Positions 1 through 5,218 of a stretch of DNA of 8,905 bases are shown here, one piece after another. Source of the DNA: Pseudomonadota bacterium (GTDB lineage: Bacteria > Pseudomonadota > Alphaproteobacteria > Acetobacterales > Acetobacteraceae); contig JAJZVS010000150.1 in the NCBI GenBank assembly GCA_021845555.1, positions 1 through 8,905 of the forward strand. Direction: 5' to 3'. The first letter of the stretch is position 1. Each line of letters begins with the position of its first letter. A model generated the notes under the pieces. That model ran no database searches. It was not told where the DNA came from and saw nothing but the letters and a program-made list of their open reading frames with translations. Position numbers and translations under genes: made by a program.

Positions 1-527
1 GGCGCCTCCAGCGCCACGGCGACGCCGATGCGGCCGAGGCCGGGACGCAGCGGCTGGTGCACGTAGGTGGCGACCGCGCCCTGGCTCACGCGCAGCACGC
101 GGGCCCGGCGCAGGGTCATGTTCTCGCCGATGGTCGCGACCAGCTGGGTCAGTTCCTCGGCCACGGTGCGGCCGGTGCCGGGGAACGGTGCCGCCTTGAT
201 CGTCTCCAGGTCCTCGCCCACGTCGAGCGCGAGCTTCGCCACCGTCTCGACGAAAGCCTGGAAGCTTTCGTTGCGGGCGACGAAATCGGTCTCGGCGTTG
301 ACCTCGACCAGGGCGGCCTTCAGCGGCGCGGTGGCGACGCCTACCAGGCCTTCCGAGGCGATGCGGCCGGACTTTTTCGCCGCCGCCGCCAGGCCCTTCT
401 TGCGCAGCCAATCGACCGCGGCTTCCACGTCGCCGGCGCTTTCGTTCAGCGCGCGCTTGCAGTCCATCATGCCCGCGCCGGTCTTCTCGCGCAGGTCCTT
501 CACCAGGGCAGCCGTGATCTCGGCCAT
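1..527 (-). CDS. tsf: Elongation factor Ts (partial, C-terminus beyond left edge)
   Basis: EF-Ts is the cytosolic guanine-nucleotide exchange factor that recycles EF-Tu-GDP. The visible 175 residues begin MAEITAALVKDLREKTGAGM, the typical N-terminal UBA-like domain (about residues 1-55) with the MMDCKRAL motif. The EF-Tu-contacting TDFVARNESF motif follows near residues 80-89, and then part of the core dimerisation domain. The ATG at 527 is the family's normal start; only a weak GGAA element lies about 8 nt upstream. The gene runs off the left edge, so roughly the last third is missing. It sits 107 bp downstream of rpsB on the same strand, the widely conserved rpsB-tsf order, and is probably cotranscribed with it. 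Identification is from recognised family motifs and synteny. No frameshift or missing key residue is visible. Confidence 0.97.
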   Translation of the reverse strand, partial: MAEITAALVKDLREKTGAGMMDCKRALNESAGDVEAAVDWLRKKGLAAAAKKSGRIASEGLVGVATAPLKAALVEVNAETDFVARNESFQAFVETVAKLALDVGEDLETIKAAPFPGTGRTVAEELTQLVATIGENMTLRRARVLRVSQGAVATYVHQPLRPGLGRIGVAVALEA

Positions 528-560
528 GTTCGGATTCCAGTTGTCGGTCTTCAGGGGTCA

Positions 561-588
561 GGCGGGCGCCTGGGATCCGGCGCCCGCC
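561..588 (-). terminator. 10-bp hairpin in the rpsB-tsf spacer (attenuator-like)
   Basis: GGCGGGCGCC (561-570) and GGCGCCCGCC (579-588) form a perfect 10-bp stem around the 8-nt loop 571-578. It lies between the rpsB stop and the tsf start. No T-tract follows on the minus strand, so it is not a canonical intrinsic terminator. It could attenuate transcription, protect the rpsB mRNA 3' end, or set the S2 to EF-Ts ratio; that role is inference. The hairpin itself is read directly from the sequence. Confidence 0.5.
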
Positions 589-605
589 CGGGGGATCGGA
601 CTTGG

Positions 606-647
606 GTCAGACGCCGGCGGTCAGACGGCGGCGGTCAGACGGCGGCA
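606..647. repeat. Three tandem 14-bp repeats spanning the rpsB stop codon
   Basis: Three consecutive copies (606-619, 620-633, 634-647) share the core GTCAGACGGCGGC. The first copy differs by a GG-to-CC-type change and the last base varies. On the coding (minus) strand each copy carries TGA, at 635-637, 621-623 and 607-609. The copy nearest the gene supplies the last codons (Ala-Ala-Val) and the stop of rpsB. Because 14 is not a multiple of three, the three TGAs fall in all three frames. Confidence 0.85.
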
Positions 648-1417
648 TGCTCGGCAGGGGCCTCGGGCTCCGGCAGCGGTTCGGCCGGCAGTTCCTCGGC
701 GGCGCCGATGTCGGCGCCCGAAGCGGCCAGCTCGGCGCTGATGCCGTCCAGCACCGCCCCGGCCACCAGGTCGCAATAGAGCGAGATGGCGCGGATCGCG
801 TCGTCGTTGCCGGGGATCGGGAAGGTGACGCCCATCGGGTCGGAGTTGCTGTCGAGCACCGCCACCACGGGGATCTTCAGCTTGTTCGCTTCCTCGACCG
901 CGAGCTTCTCCTTGTTCGTGTCGATGATGAACAGGATGTCCGGCAGGCCGCCCATTTCCTTGATGCCGCCCAGGGAGCGTTCCAGCTTGTCGCGCTCGCG
1001 GGTGATCTGCAGCACCTCTTTCTTGGTCAGGCCCTCGGTATTGCCGCCGAGCGTCTCCTCGATCTGGCGCAGGCGCTTGATGCTGCCGGTGATCGTCTTC
1101 CAGTTGGTCAGCGTGCCGCCGAGCCAGCGGTGGTTGATGTAGTACTGGCCGCAGCGCTTGGCGGCGTCGGCGACATGATCCGCCGCCGCGCGCTTGGTGC
1201 CGACGAACAGCACGCGCCCGCCGGCCGCGGTCACGTCCCGCACCGCGCGCAGCGCGCGGTCGAGCATCGGCACCGTCTGCTGCAGGTCGATGATGTGCAC
1301 CTGGTTGCGCACGCCAAACAGGTACGGCGCCATCCGCGGGTTCCAGCGCCGCGTGTGGTGGCCGAAGTGAACGCCGGATTCAAGCAGCTGGCGCAGTGTG
1401 AAATCGGGCATCGCCAT
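635..1417 (-). CDS. rpsB: 30S ribosomal protein S2
   Basis: S2 is a late-assembling protein of the 30S subunit, needed with S1 for mRNA binding. The 260-residue product starts MAMPDFTLRQLLESGVHFGH. It carries the S2 signature LLESGVHFGHHTRRWNPRM at about residues 11-29, followed by NQVHIIDLQQT and the FVGTKRAA and RWLGGTLTNW motifs of the conserved core. The last 30 or so residues are an Ala/Glu/Pro-rich acidic tail. The ATG at 1417 is chosen because AAGGAG lies 7 nt upstream (1425-1430 region). An in-frame ATG at 1477 would add 20 residues unlike S2 and lacks that site. The gene precedes tsf on the same strand and has its own candidate promoter about 130 nt upstream. S2 often represses its own operon through the mRNA leader; whether it does so here is inference. 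Confidence 0.98.
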   Translation of the reverse strand: MAMPDFTLRQLLESGVHFGHHTRRWNPRMAPYLFGVRNQVHIIDLQQTVPMLDRALRAVRDVTAAGGRVLFVGTKRAAADHVADAAKRCGQYYINHRWLGGTLTNWKTITGSIKRLRQIEETLGGNTEGLTKKEVLQITRERDKLERSLGGIKEMGGLPDILFIIDTNKEKLAVEEANKLKIPVVAVLDSNSDPMGVTFPIPGNDDAIRAISLYCDLVAGAVLDGISAELAASGADIGAAEELPAEPLPEPEAPAEHAAV

Positions 1418-1481
1418 GGGCGAGCTCCTTTCCTTCCGTCCGGTTGAGCCTCCGCGGGGGCTGGCCGTCTCCGGCACCGGA

Positions 1482-1499
1482 CCCGGGATATGTCCCGGG
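1482..1499 (-). promoter_or_regulatory. Leader hairpin upstream of rpsB
   Basis: CCCGGGA (1482-1488) and TCCCGGG (1493-1499) pair perfectly around the 4-nt loop TATG. The element lies in the presumed 5' leader of rpsB, about 65 nt before the start codon and downstream of the promoter candidate. S2-controlled leaders are known in other proteobacteria, so a role in autoregulation is possible, but only the hairpin is visible here. Confidence 0.4.
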
Positions 1500-1551
1500 A
1501 AAGGCGCCCCGCGTGTGAATTACCGGGGGCGCACGCGCCGCCGGCGGGGGG

Positions 1552-1580
1552 GATATGGCGGAGGATGGCGCCGGAGGCAA
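1552..1580 (-). promoter_or_regulatory. Candidate housekeeping promoter for rpsB-tsf
   Basis: On the minus strand, TTGCCTC (1580 down to 1574) is followed after 14 nt by GCCATATC (1559 down to 1552). This matches 7 of 8 positions of the alphaproteobacterial -10 form GCTANAWC and has TTG in the -35 element, at the 10-14 nt spacing described for that promoter class. Transcription would start near 1545, giving a leader of roughly 128 nt. It is the best match found upstream of rpsB, judged by eye. Confidence 0.45.
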
Positions 1581-1610
1581 GCGCCGCCCGTCCCCGCCAG
1601 AGTCCTGCCG

Positions 1611-1652
1611 CTGAAATGCCTTCCCGTTTCAGGGACCGGCAGGCCACTGAAA
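1611..1652. promoter_or_regulatory. CTGAAA / TTTCAG / CTGAAA half-site triplet
   Basis: CTGAAA (1611-1616), TTTCAG (1627-1632) and CTGAAA (1647-1652) alternate in orientation. They form two overlapping inverted repeats with spacers of 10 and 14 nt. The triplet lies just upstream of the rpsB promoter candidate in a gene-free stretch, an operator-like arrangement. No known regulator is recognised, and six-base sites can recur by chance. Confidence 0.3.
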
Positions 1653-1657
1653 ACAGA

Positions 1658-1710
1658 GCGCTGGTGTCCCGACGTATGACGCCGTTATTTCCGAACCGGC
1701 ACACCAGCGC
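1658..1710 (-). terminator. Long-loop inverted repeat behind pcm (possible terminator)
   Basis: GCGCTGGTGT (1658-1667) and ACACCAGCGC (1701-1710) are a perfect 10-bp inverted repeat with a 33-nt spacer. The element starts only 3 nt after the pcm stop codon. In the pcm transcript the second arm is followed by TCTGTTTTC, a modest T-rich stretch, which is what a Rho-independent terminator would show. A short GCCG/CGGC pair can extend the stem inside the loop. The loop is unusually long, so a regulator site is the alternative. Confidence 0.45.
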
Positions 1711-1713
1711 GGC

Positions 1714-2421
1714 TCAGCCCCGCGCGGTCCCCTCCGGGGCGGCGGCGGTGAACGGCACGAACGCGACATCGAGCACATCGCGCTCGGCCATGTTCCCGGC
1801 TGCGTCCTTCTCGATCAGCCGCAGGTGCTGCGGTCCCCCTGGCGGGCCGAGCGGAATCACCATCCGCCCCGGCGCGCGCAGTTGCGCGAGCAGCGTCGGC
1901 GGCACCTCCCGCGCCGCGGCGGTGACGATGATCTTATCGAACGGCGGGGCGCCCCCTGCGGCGCCCCGGGGGGCGCCTGGCGGCTCCGGCCAGCCGAGCG
2001 CGCCGTCGCCCTCCCGCACCGCCACGTTGCGCACCCCCGCCGCCGCCAGCGCCGCGCGCGCCCGCCGGGCGAGGTCGGGGATCACCTCCAGCGAGCAGAC
2101 CCGGCGCACCAGCCGTGCCAGCACCGCCGCCTGGTAGCCGGAGCCGGTGCCGATCTCCAGCACCGTATCCTCGGGTCTCGGATCGAGCAGGTCGGTCATC
2201 AGCGCGACGATGAAGGGCTGGGAGATGGTCTGGCCGCAACCGATCGGCTGCGGACGGTTCTCGTAGGCATGGGCGGCCAGCGTGTCGGGCATGAACGCCT
2301 CCCGCCGCACCGTCGCCAGGGCGGCCAGCACGCGCGGGGCGAAGCGGGCGCGGCCGGTCCAGGACGCGGTGGCCTCCGCTTCCGCCGCGATCTCGCGCAG
2401 CATGCGTTCGCTCGGGGTCAT
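1714..2421 (-). CDS. pcm: Protein-L-isoaspartate O-methyltransferase
   Basis: This enzyme methylates L-isoaspartyl residues in damaged proteins using S-adenosylmethionine and starts their repair in the cytosol. The 235-residue product has the family's PIGCGQTISQPFIVALM stretch (residues 59-75, with the conserved Ser at 67). SAM-binding motif I is LEIGTGSGYQAAVLA (88-102), followed by VREGDGALGWPE (135-146) and FDKIIVTAA (161-169). The ATG at 2421 is preferred because GGAGG lies 5 nt upstream; the ORF extends 29 further codons but that segment looks unlike the family. Oddity: between LGWPE and FDKII there is a Gly/Ala/Pro stretch (about residues 147-160) where family members, as I recall them, have only about four residues; it is encoded by palindromic GC-rich DNA. 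The gene is divergent from shc and lies 296 bp upstream of rpsB. Substrate range cannot be read from sequence. Confidence 0.93.
   Translation of the reverse strand: MTPSERMLREIAAEAEATASWTGRARFAPRVLAALATVRREAFMPDTLAAHAYENRPQPIGCGQTISQPFIVALMTDLLDPRPEDTVLEIGTGSGYQAAVLARLVRRVCSLEVIPDLARRARAALAAAGVRNVAVREGDGALGWPEPPGAPRGAAGGAPPFDKIIVTAAAREVPPTLLAQLRAPGRMVIPLGPPGGPQHLRLIEKDAAGNMAERDVLDVAFVPFTAAAPEGTARG
1946..1977. repeat. Three-arm palindromic GC element inside pcm
   Basis: GGGGCGCC (1946-1953), GGCGCCCC (1960-1967) and GGGGCGCC (1970-1977) alternate, so the middle arm can pair with either neighbour. The element falls in the extra Gly/Ala/Pro-rich segment of the methyltransferase and keeps the frame open. 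This looks like an in-frame insertion or expansion. Confidence 0.7.
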
Positions 2422-2461
2422 CGCCGCCTCCGGCCCAGCCGGCGCCGCCGCGCGGGTGCGG

Positions 2462-2487
2462 TTGCGCCGCCACGCGGATGCTATAAC
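2462..2487 (+). promoter_or_regulatory. Near-leaderless promoter candidate for shc-hpnG
   Basis: GCTATAAC at 2480-2487 matches the alphaproteobacterial -10 consensus GCTANAWC at every position. TTGCGCC (2462-2468) precedes it by 11 nt, within the 10-14 nt spacing of that class, although only its TTG and last base match the -35 consensus. The expected start, 6-7 nt beyond the -10, falls at about 2493-2494, within 2-3 nt of the ATG at 2496. There is no Shine-Dalgarno sequence before that ATG, so a leaderless or nearly leaderless mRNA is inferred. On the minus strand the same bases read GTTATAGC, so a share in pcm transcription is possible but weaker. Confidence 0.5.
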
Positions 2488-2495
2488 CCGCCGCC

Positions 2496-4454
2496 ATGCC
2501 CGACACACGCCCCCCCGACGCGACGGCGCTGGATGCCGCCGTCGCCCGCGCCGCCGCCGCGCTGGCCGCGCATCAGCGCCCCGACGGCCACTGGGTCTTC
2601 CCGCTGGAGGCCGATGCCACCATTCCGGCCGAATACGTGCTGCTGGAGCATTTCCTGGACCGGATCGACCCGGCGCTGGAGGCGCGCATCGGCGTCTATC
2701 TGCGCGCGATCCAGGGCAGCCACGGCGGCTGGCCGCTGTTCCATGACGGCGCGTTCGATCTCTCGGCCAGCGTGAAGGCGTATTTCGCGCTGCGCTGCCT
2801 CGGCGATCCGCCCGACGCGCCGCATATGGCGCGCGCGCGCGCAGCGATCCTGGCCGCCGGCGGGGCGGAGCGGGCCAACGTGTTCACCCGCGCGCAGCTT
2901 GCCCTGTTCGGCGCGGTGCCGTGGCGCGCGGTGCCGATGATGCCGGTCGAGATCATGCACCTGCCGCTGTGGTTTCCGTTCCACCTCAGCAAGGTGTCCT
3001 ACTGGTCGCGCACCGTGATCGTGCCGCTGCTGGTGCTGATGGCGCGGCGTCCGCGGGCACGCAACCCGCAGGGAGTGGGCGTGCGCGAGCTGTTCGCGAC
3101 GCCACCCGAACAGGTGCGCGACTGGATCCGCGGCCCCTACCGCTCCGCCTGGGGGCGGTTCTTCAAGGGCGTCGATGTCCTGCTGCGCGCCGCCGAGCCG
3201 CTGTTCCCCGCCGCCTCCCGCCGCCGCGCGATCGATAAGGCGGTGGCGTTCGTCACCGAACGGCTGAACGGCGAGGACGGGCTGGGCGGCATCTACCCCG
3301 CGATCGCCAACAGCGTGATGATGTTCGACACGCTCGGCTTTCCCCCCGACGCGCCGCCCGCGGCCACCGCCTGGGCGGCGGTGCGCAAGCTGCTGGTGGA
3401 GGAGCCCGACCGCGCCTGGTGCCAGCCCTGCCTGTCCCCGGTGTGGGACACCGCGCTCGCCGGCCACGCGATGGCGGAGGCAGCCGCCGGAGTTAGCTCT
3501 CCCGCGAGCGGAAGCGGCGATCTGGGGGGGGCTTGCGGCTGGCTGGCCGGGCGGCAGATCACGACCGTAGCGGGGGATTGGGCGGTGCGCCGGCCCGGGC
3601 TGCGGCCGGGCGGCTGGGCCTTCCAGTACTGGAACGACGCCTACCCGGACGTGGACGACACCGCAGTGGTGGGGATGCTGCTGCATCGCCAGGGCGATCC
3701 GGCGCACGCCGAGGCGATCGCGCGGGCGCGGGAATGGATCGTCGGCATGCAGTCCAAGGGAAGCGGCCATTTCGACGGCGGTTGGGGCGCGTTCGAGCCC
3801 GAGAACACGCATCTCCATCTCAACCACATCCCGTTCGCCGACCACGGCGCGCTGCTCGACCCGCCGACCGCGGACGTGACGGCGCGCTGCGTATCGTTCC
3901 TGGCGCAGATCGGCATGGCGGCGGACGATCCGGTGCTGGCCCGTGCGCTGGCGTTTCTGAAGCGCGAGCAGGAAGCGGACGGCAGCTGGTTCGGCCGCTG
4001 GGGGACGAACTATATCTACGGCACCTGGTCGGTGCTGTGCGCGCTCAACGCCGCCGGCGTCCCGCCGGACGATCCCGCGGTGCGTCGCGCGGTGGCATGG
4101 CTGGTCGCGGTCCAGCGCCCGGACGGCGGCTGGGGGGAGGACGAGGAAAGCTACGCCGCCGCCCCGCACGGCCAGTACCGCGAGAGCACCCCGAGCCAGA
4201 CCGCCTGGGCGGTGCTCGGGCTGATGGCGGCAGGCGAGGCCGATCATCCGGCGGTCGCGCGCGGCATCGCGTATCTGCAAGCCACCCAGCGGCCGGACGG
4301 GGAATGGACCGAGCGCCCGTATACAGCGGTGGGTTTCCCGCGCGTGTTCTACCTGCGCTACCACGGCTACCGGCTCTATTTTCCGCTGCTCGCGCTGGCC
4401 CGCTACCGGGTGCTGCGCGAGCGCAACGACCGTCACGTGGCGTTCGGGTTCTGA
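2496..4454 (+). CDS. shc: Squalene-hopene cyclase
   Basis: This enzyme (also called hpnF) cyclises squalene to hopene and hopanol, the committed step of hopanoid synthesis, as a monotopic membrane-bound alpha6-alpha6 barrel. The 652-residue product is full length. It has the catalytic DVDDTAV motif at 385-391 (Asp387 is the expected proton donor) and several QW-type repeats: QRPDGHWVF near 27, GHFDGGWGAF near 424, EADGSWFGRWG near 493, QRPDGGWGEDE near 540, STPSQTAW near 564 and QRPDGEW near 598. The WDTA motif is at 317-320. A hydrophobic stretch around 156-183 probably forms part of the membrane channel. The ATG at 2496 lies directly before the usual LDAAVARA start region but has no Shine-Dalgarno. 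Oddity: a Ser/Gly-rich linker (about 331-346) contains a G8 run and a palindrome-like half arm. hpnG follows after 21 nt. Confidence 0.97.
   Translation: MPDTRPPDATALDAAVARAAAALAAHQRPDGHWVFPLEADATIPAEYVLLEHFLDRIDPALEARIGVYLRAIQGSHGGWPLFHDGAFDLSASVKAYFALRCLGDPPDAPHMARARAAILAAGGAERANVFTRAQLALFGAVPWRAVPMMPVEIMHLPLWFPFHLSKVSYWSRTVIVPLLVLMARRPRARNPQGVGVRELFATPPEQVRDWIRGPYRSAWGRFFKGVDVLLRAAEPLFPAASRRRAIDKAVAFVTERLNGEDGLGGIYPAIANSVMMFDTLGFPPDAPPAATAWAAVRKLLVEEPDRAWCQPCLSPVWDTALAGHAMAEAAAGVSSPASGSGDLGGACGWLAGRQITTVAGDWAVRRPGLRPGGWAFQYWNDAYPDVDDTAVVGMLLHRQGDPAHAEAIARAREWIVGMQSKGSGHFDGGWGAFEPENTHLHLNHIPFADHGALLDPPTADVTARCVSFLAQIGMAADDPVLARALAFLKREQEADGSWFGRWGTNYIYGTWSVLCALNAAGVPPDDPAVRRAVAWLVAVQRPDGGWGEDEESYAAAPHGQYRESTPSQTAWAVLGLMAAGEADHPAVARGIAYLQATQRPDGEWTERPYTAVGFPRVFYLRYHGYRLYFPLLALARYRVLRERNDRHVAFGF
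3493..3510. repeat. Possible palindromic-repeat remnant inside shc
   Basis: TTAGCTCTCCCGCGAGCGG-like sequence starting at 3493 matches the left arm and loop of the 6339-6373 palindrome (TTACCTCTCCCGCGATGCGG). One substitution and one deleted base separate them. In shc it encodes part of a Ser/Gly-rich linker that appears several residues longer than in cyclases I can recall. The right arm is degenerate. Relatedness by descent is inference from a short match. Confidence 0.35.
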
Positions 4455-4475
4455 GACGCCGATGAGGAACGCCCG

Positions 4476-5177
4476 TTGGCACGACCAGCGATGACCGCCG
4501 TGCCGCCGGCCCCCTGGGGCGCCCGCGTCGGCTTCGTGGTCGGCCTCGCCGCCGAGGCGCGCCTGCTCTCCCCCCTCCCCTGCCCGGTCGCGATCGGCGG
4601 CGGCACGCCCGCCGGGGCGCGGGCCGCCGCCGAACGTCTGGCGGCGGAAGGGGCCACCGCGCTGGTGAGCTTCGGGTTGGCGGGGGGGCTCGATCCGGCC
4701 CTGCCCGCCGGCACGCTGCTGGTGCCCGTCGCGGTGTTCAGCCGGGGTATCCGCCTGGCCGCCGATCCCGCGCTCGCCGCGGGGCTGGGCGGCGTCACGC
4801 GCCAGGCGCTGGTCGCGACCGAGGAGATCGTGGCCACCCCCACCGCGAAAGCCCGTCTGTGGCGGGAAACCGGCTGCGCCGGCGTGGATCTGGAAAGCGG
4901 GGCGGTGGCGGAGGTGGCACGGGACCGCGGCGTGCCCTTCGCGGTGCTGCGCGCCATCTGCGACCCGGGCATGCGCGGCCTGCCGCCGGCGGCCCTGGCG
5001 GCGCTGGACCCGGAGGGAAGCATCGCGATCGGCCGGGTGCTGGCCGCGCTGGCCCGCCATCCAGGTCAGATTTTCGCGCTGCTCGCCCTGGCGCGGGAGG
5101 CCGCCGCCGCGCGCCAGGCACTCGCCGCACGGGTCGCGGCGCTCGCGGGCCGGGAGGAATGGCGCCGGAGGGGGTAA
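4476..5177 (+). CDS. hpnG: Hopanoid-associated phosphorylase (adenosylhopane nucleosidase)
   Basis: HpnG belongs to the nucleoside phosphorylase superfamily and removes adenine from adenosylhopane to give a ribosyl or phosphoribosyl hopane, on the way to bacteriohopanetetrol. The 233-residue product has an N-terminal VGFVVGLAAEARLL strand-turn (17-31) and the phosphorylase signature VSFGLAGGLDPALPAGTLLV (64-83). VDLESGAVAEVA follows at 137-148, and then LRAICDP with Asp163 in the usual base-contacting position. The start is a TTG at 4476, chosen because GAGGAA lies 6 nt upstream. The ATG at 4491 would lose five residues and has no ribosome binding site. The gene lies 21 nt after shc and is almost certainly cotranscribed. 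The subgroup call rests on fold motifs plus this neighbour. The usual next gene, hpnH, is absent; a convergent reductase follows. Confidence 0.92.
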   Translation: MARPAMTAVPPAPWGARVGFVVGLAAEARLLSPLPCPVAIGGGTPAGARAAAERLAAEGATALVSFGLAGGLDPALPAGTLLVPVAVFSRGIRLAADPALAAGLGGVTRQALVATEEIVATPTAKARLWRETGCAGVDLESGAVAEVARDRGVPFAVLRAICDPGMRGLPPAALAALDPEGSIAIGRVLAALARHPGQIFALLALAREAAAARQALAARVAALAGREEWRRRG

Positions 5178-5180
5178 TGA

Positions 5181-5201
5181 CGCGCGGGGTGACGCCGCGC
5201 G
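5181..5201. terminator. Weak hairpin between convergent hpnG and reductase genes
   Basis: CGCGCGG (5181-5187) and CCGCGCG (5195-5201) form a 7-bp stem around a 7-nt loop in the 41-bp gap between the two converging stop codons. Its position fits a shared bidirectional terminator, but there is no T-tract on either side and GC-rich spacers pair easily by chance. Confidence 0.3.
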
Positions 5202-5218
5202 GCGCGGACCCGGACCGC

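Noticed and set aside
57..779. Plus-strand open frames antisense to tsf and the end of rpsB
   Set aside because: They mirror the codon bias of the conserved genes on the other strand and show no domain.
602..1447. A 281-codon plus-strand frame opposite rpsB
   Set aside because: It is fully antisense to rpsB, which has clear S2 motifs; composition is shadow-like.
1714..2508. Longer pcm start 29 codons upstream of the ATG at 2421
   Set aside because: The added residues are Arg/Ala-rich and unlike the family, the start would overlap shc coding DNA, and the GGAGG sits before the 2421 ATG.
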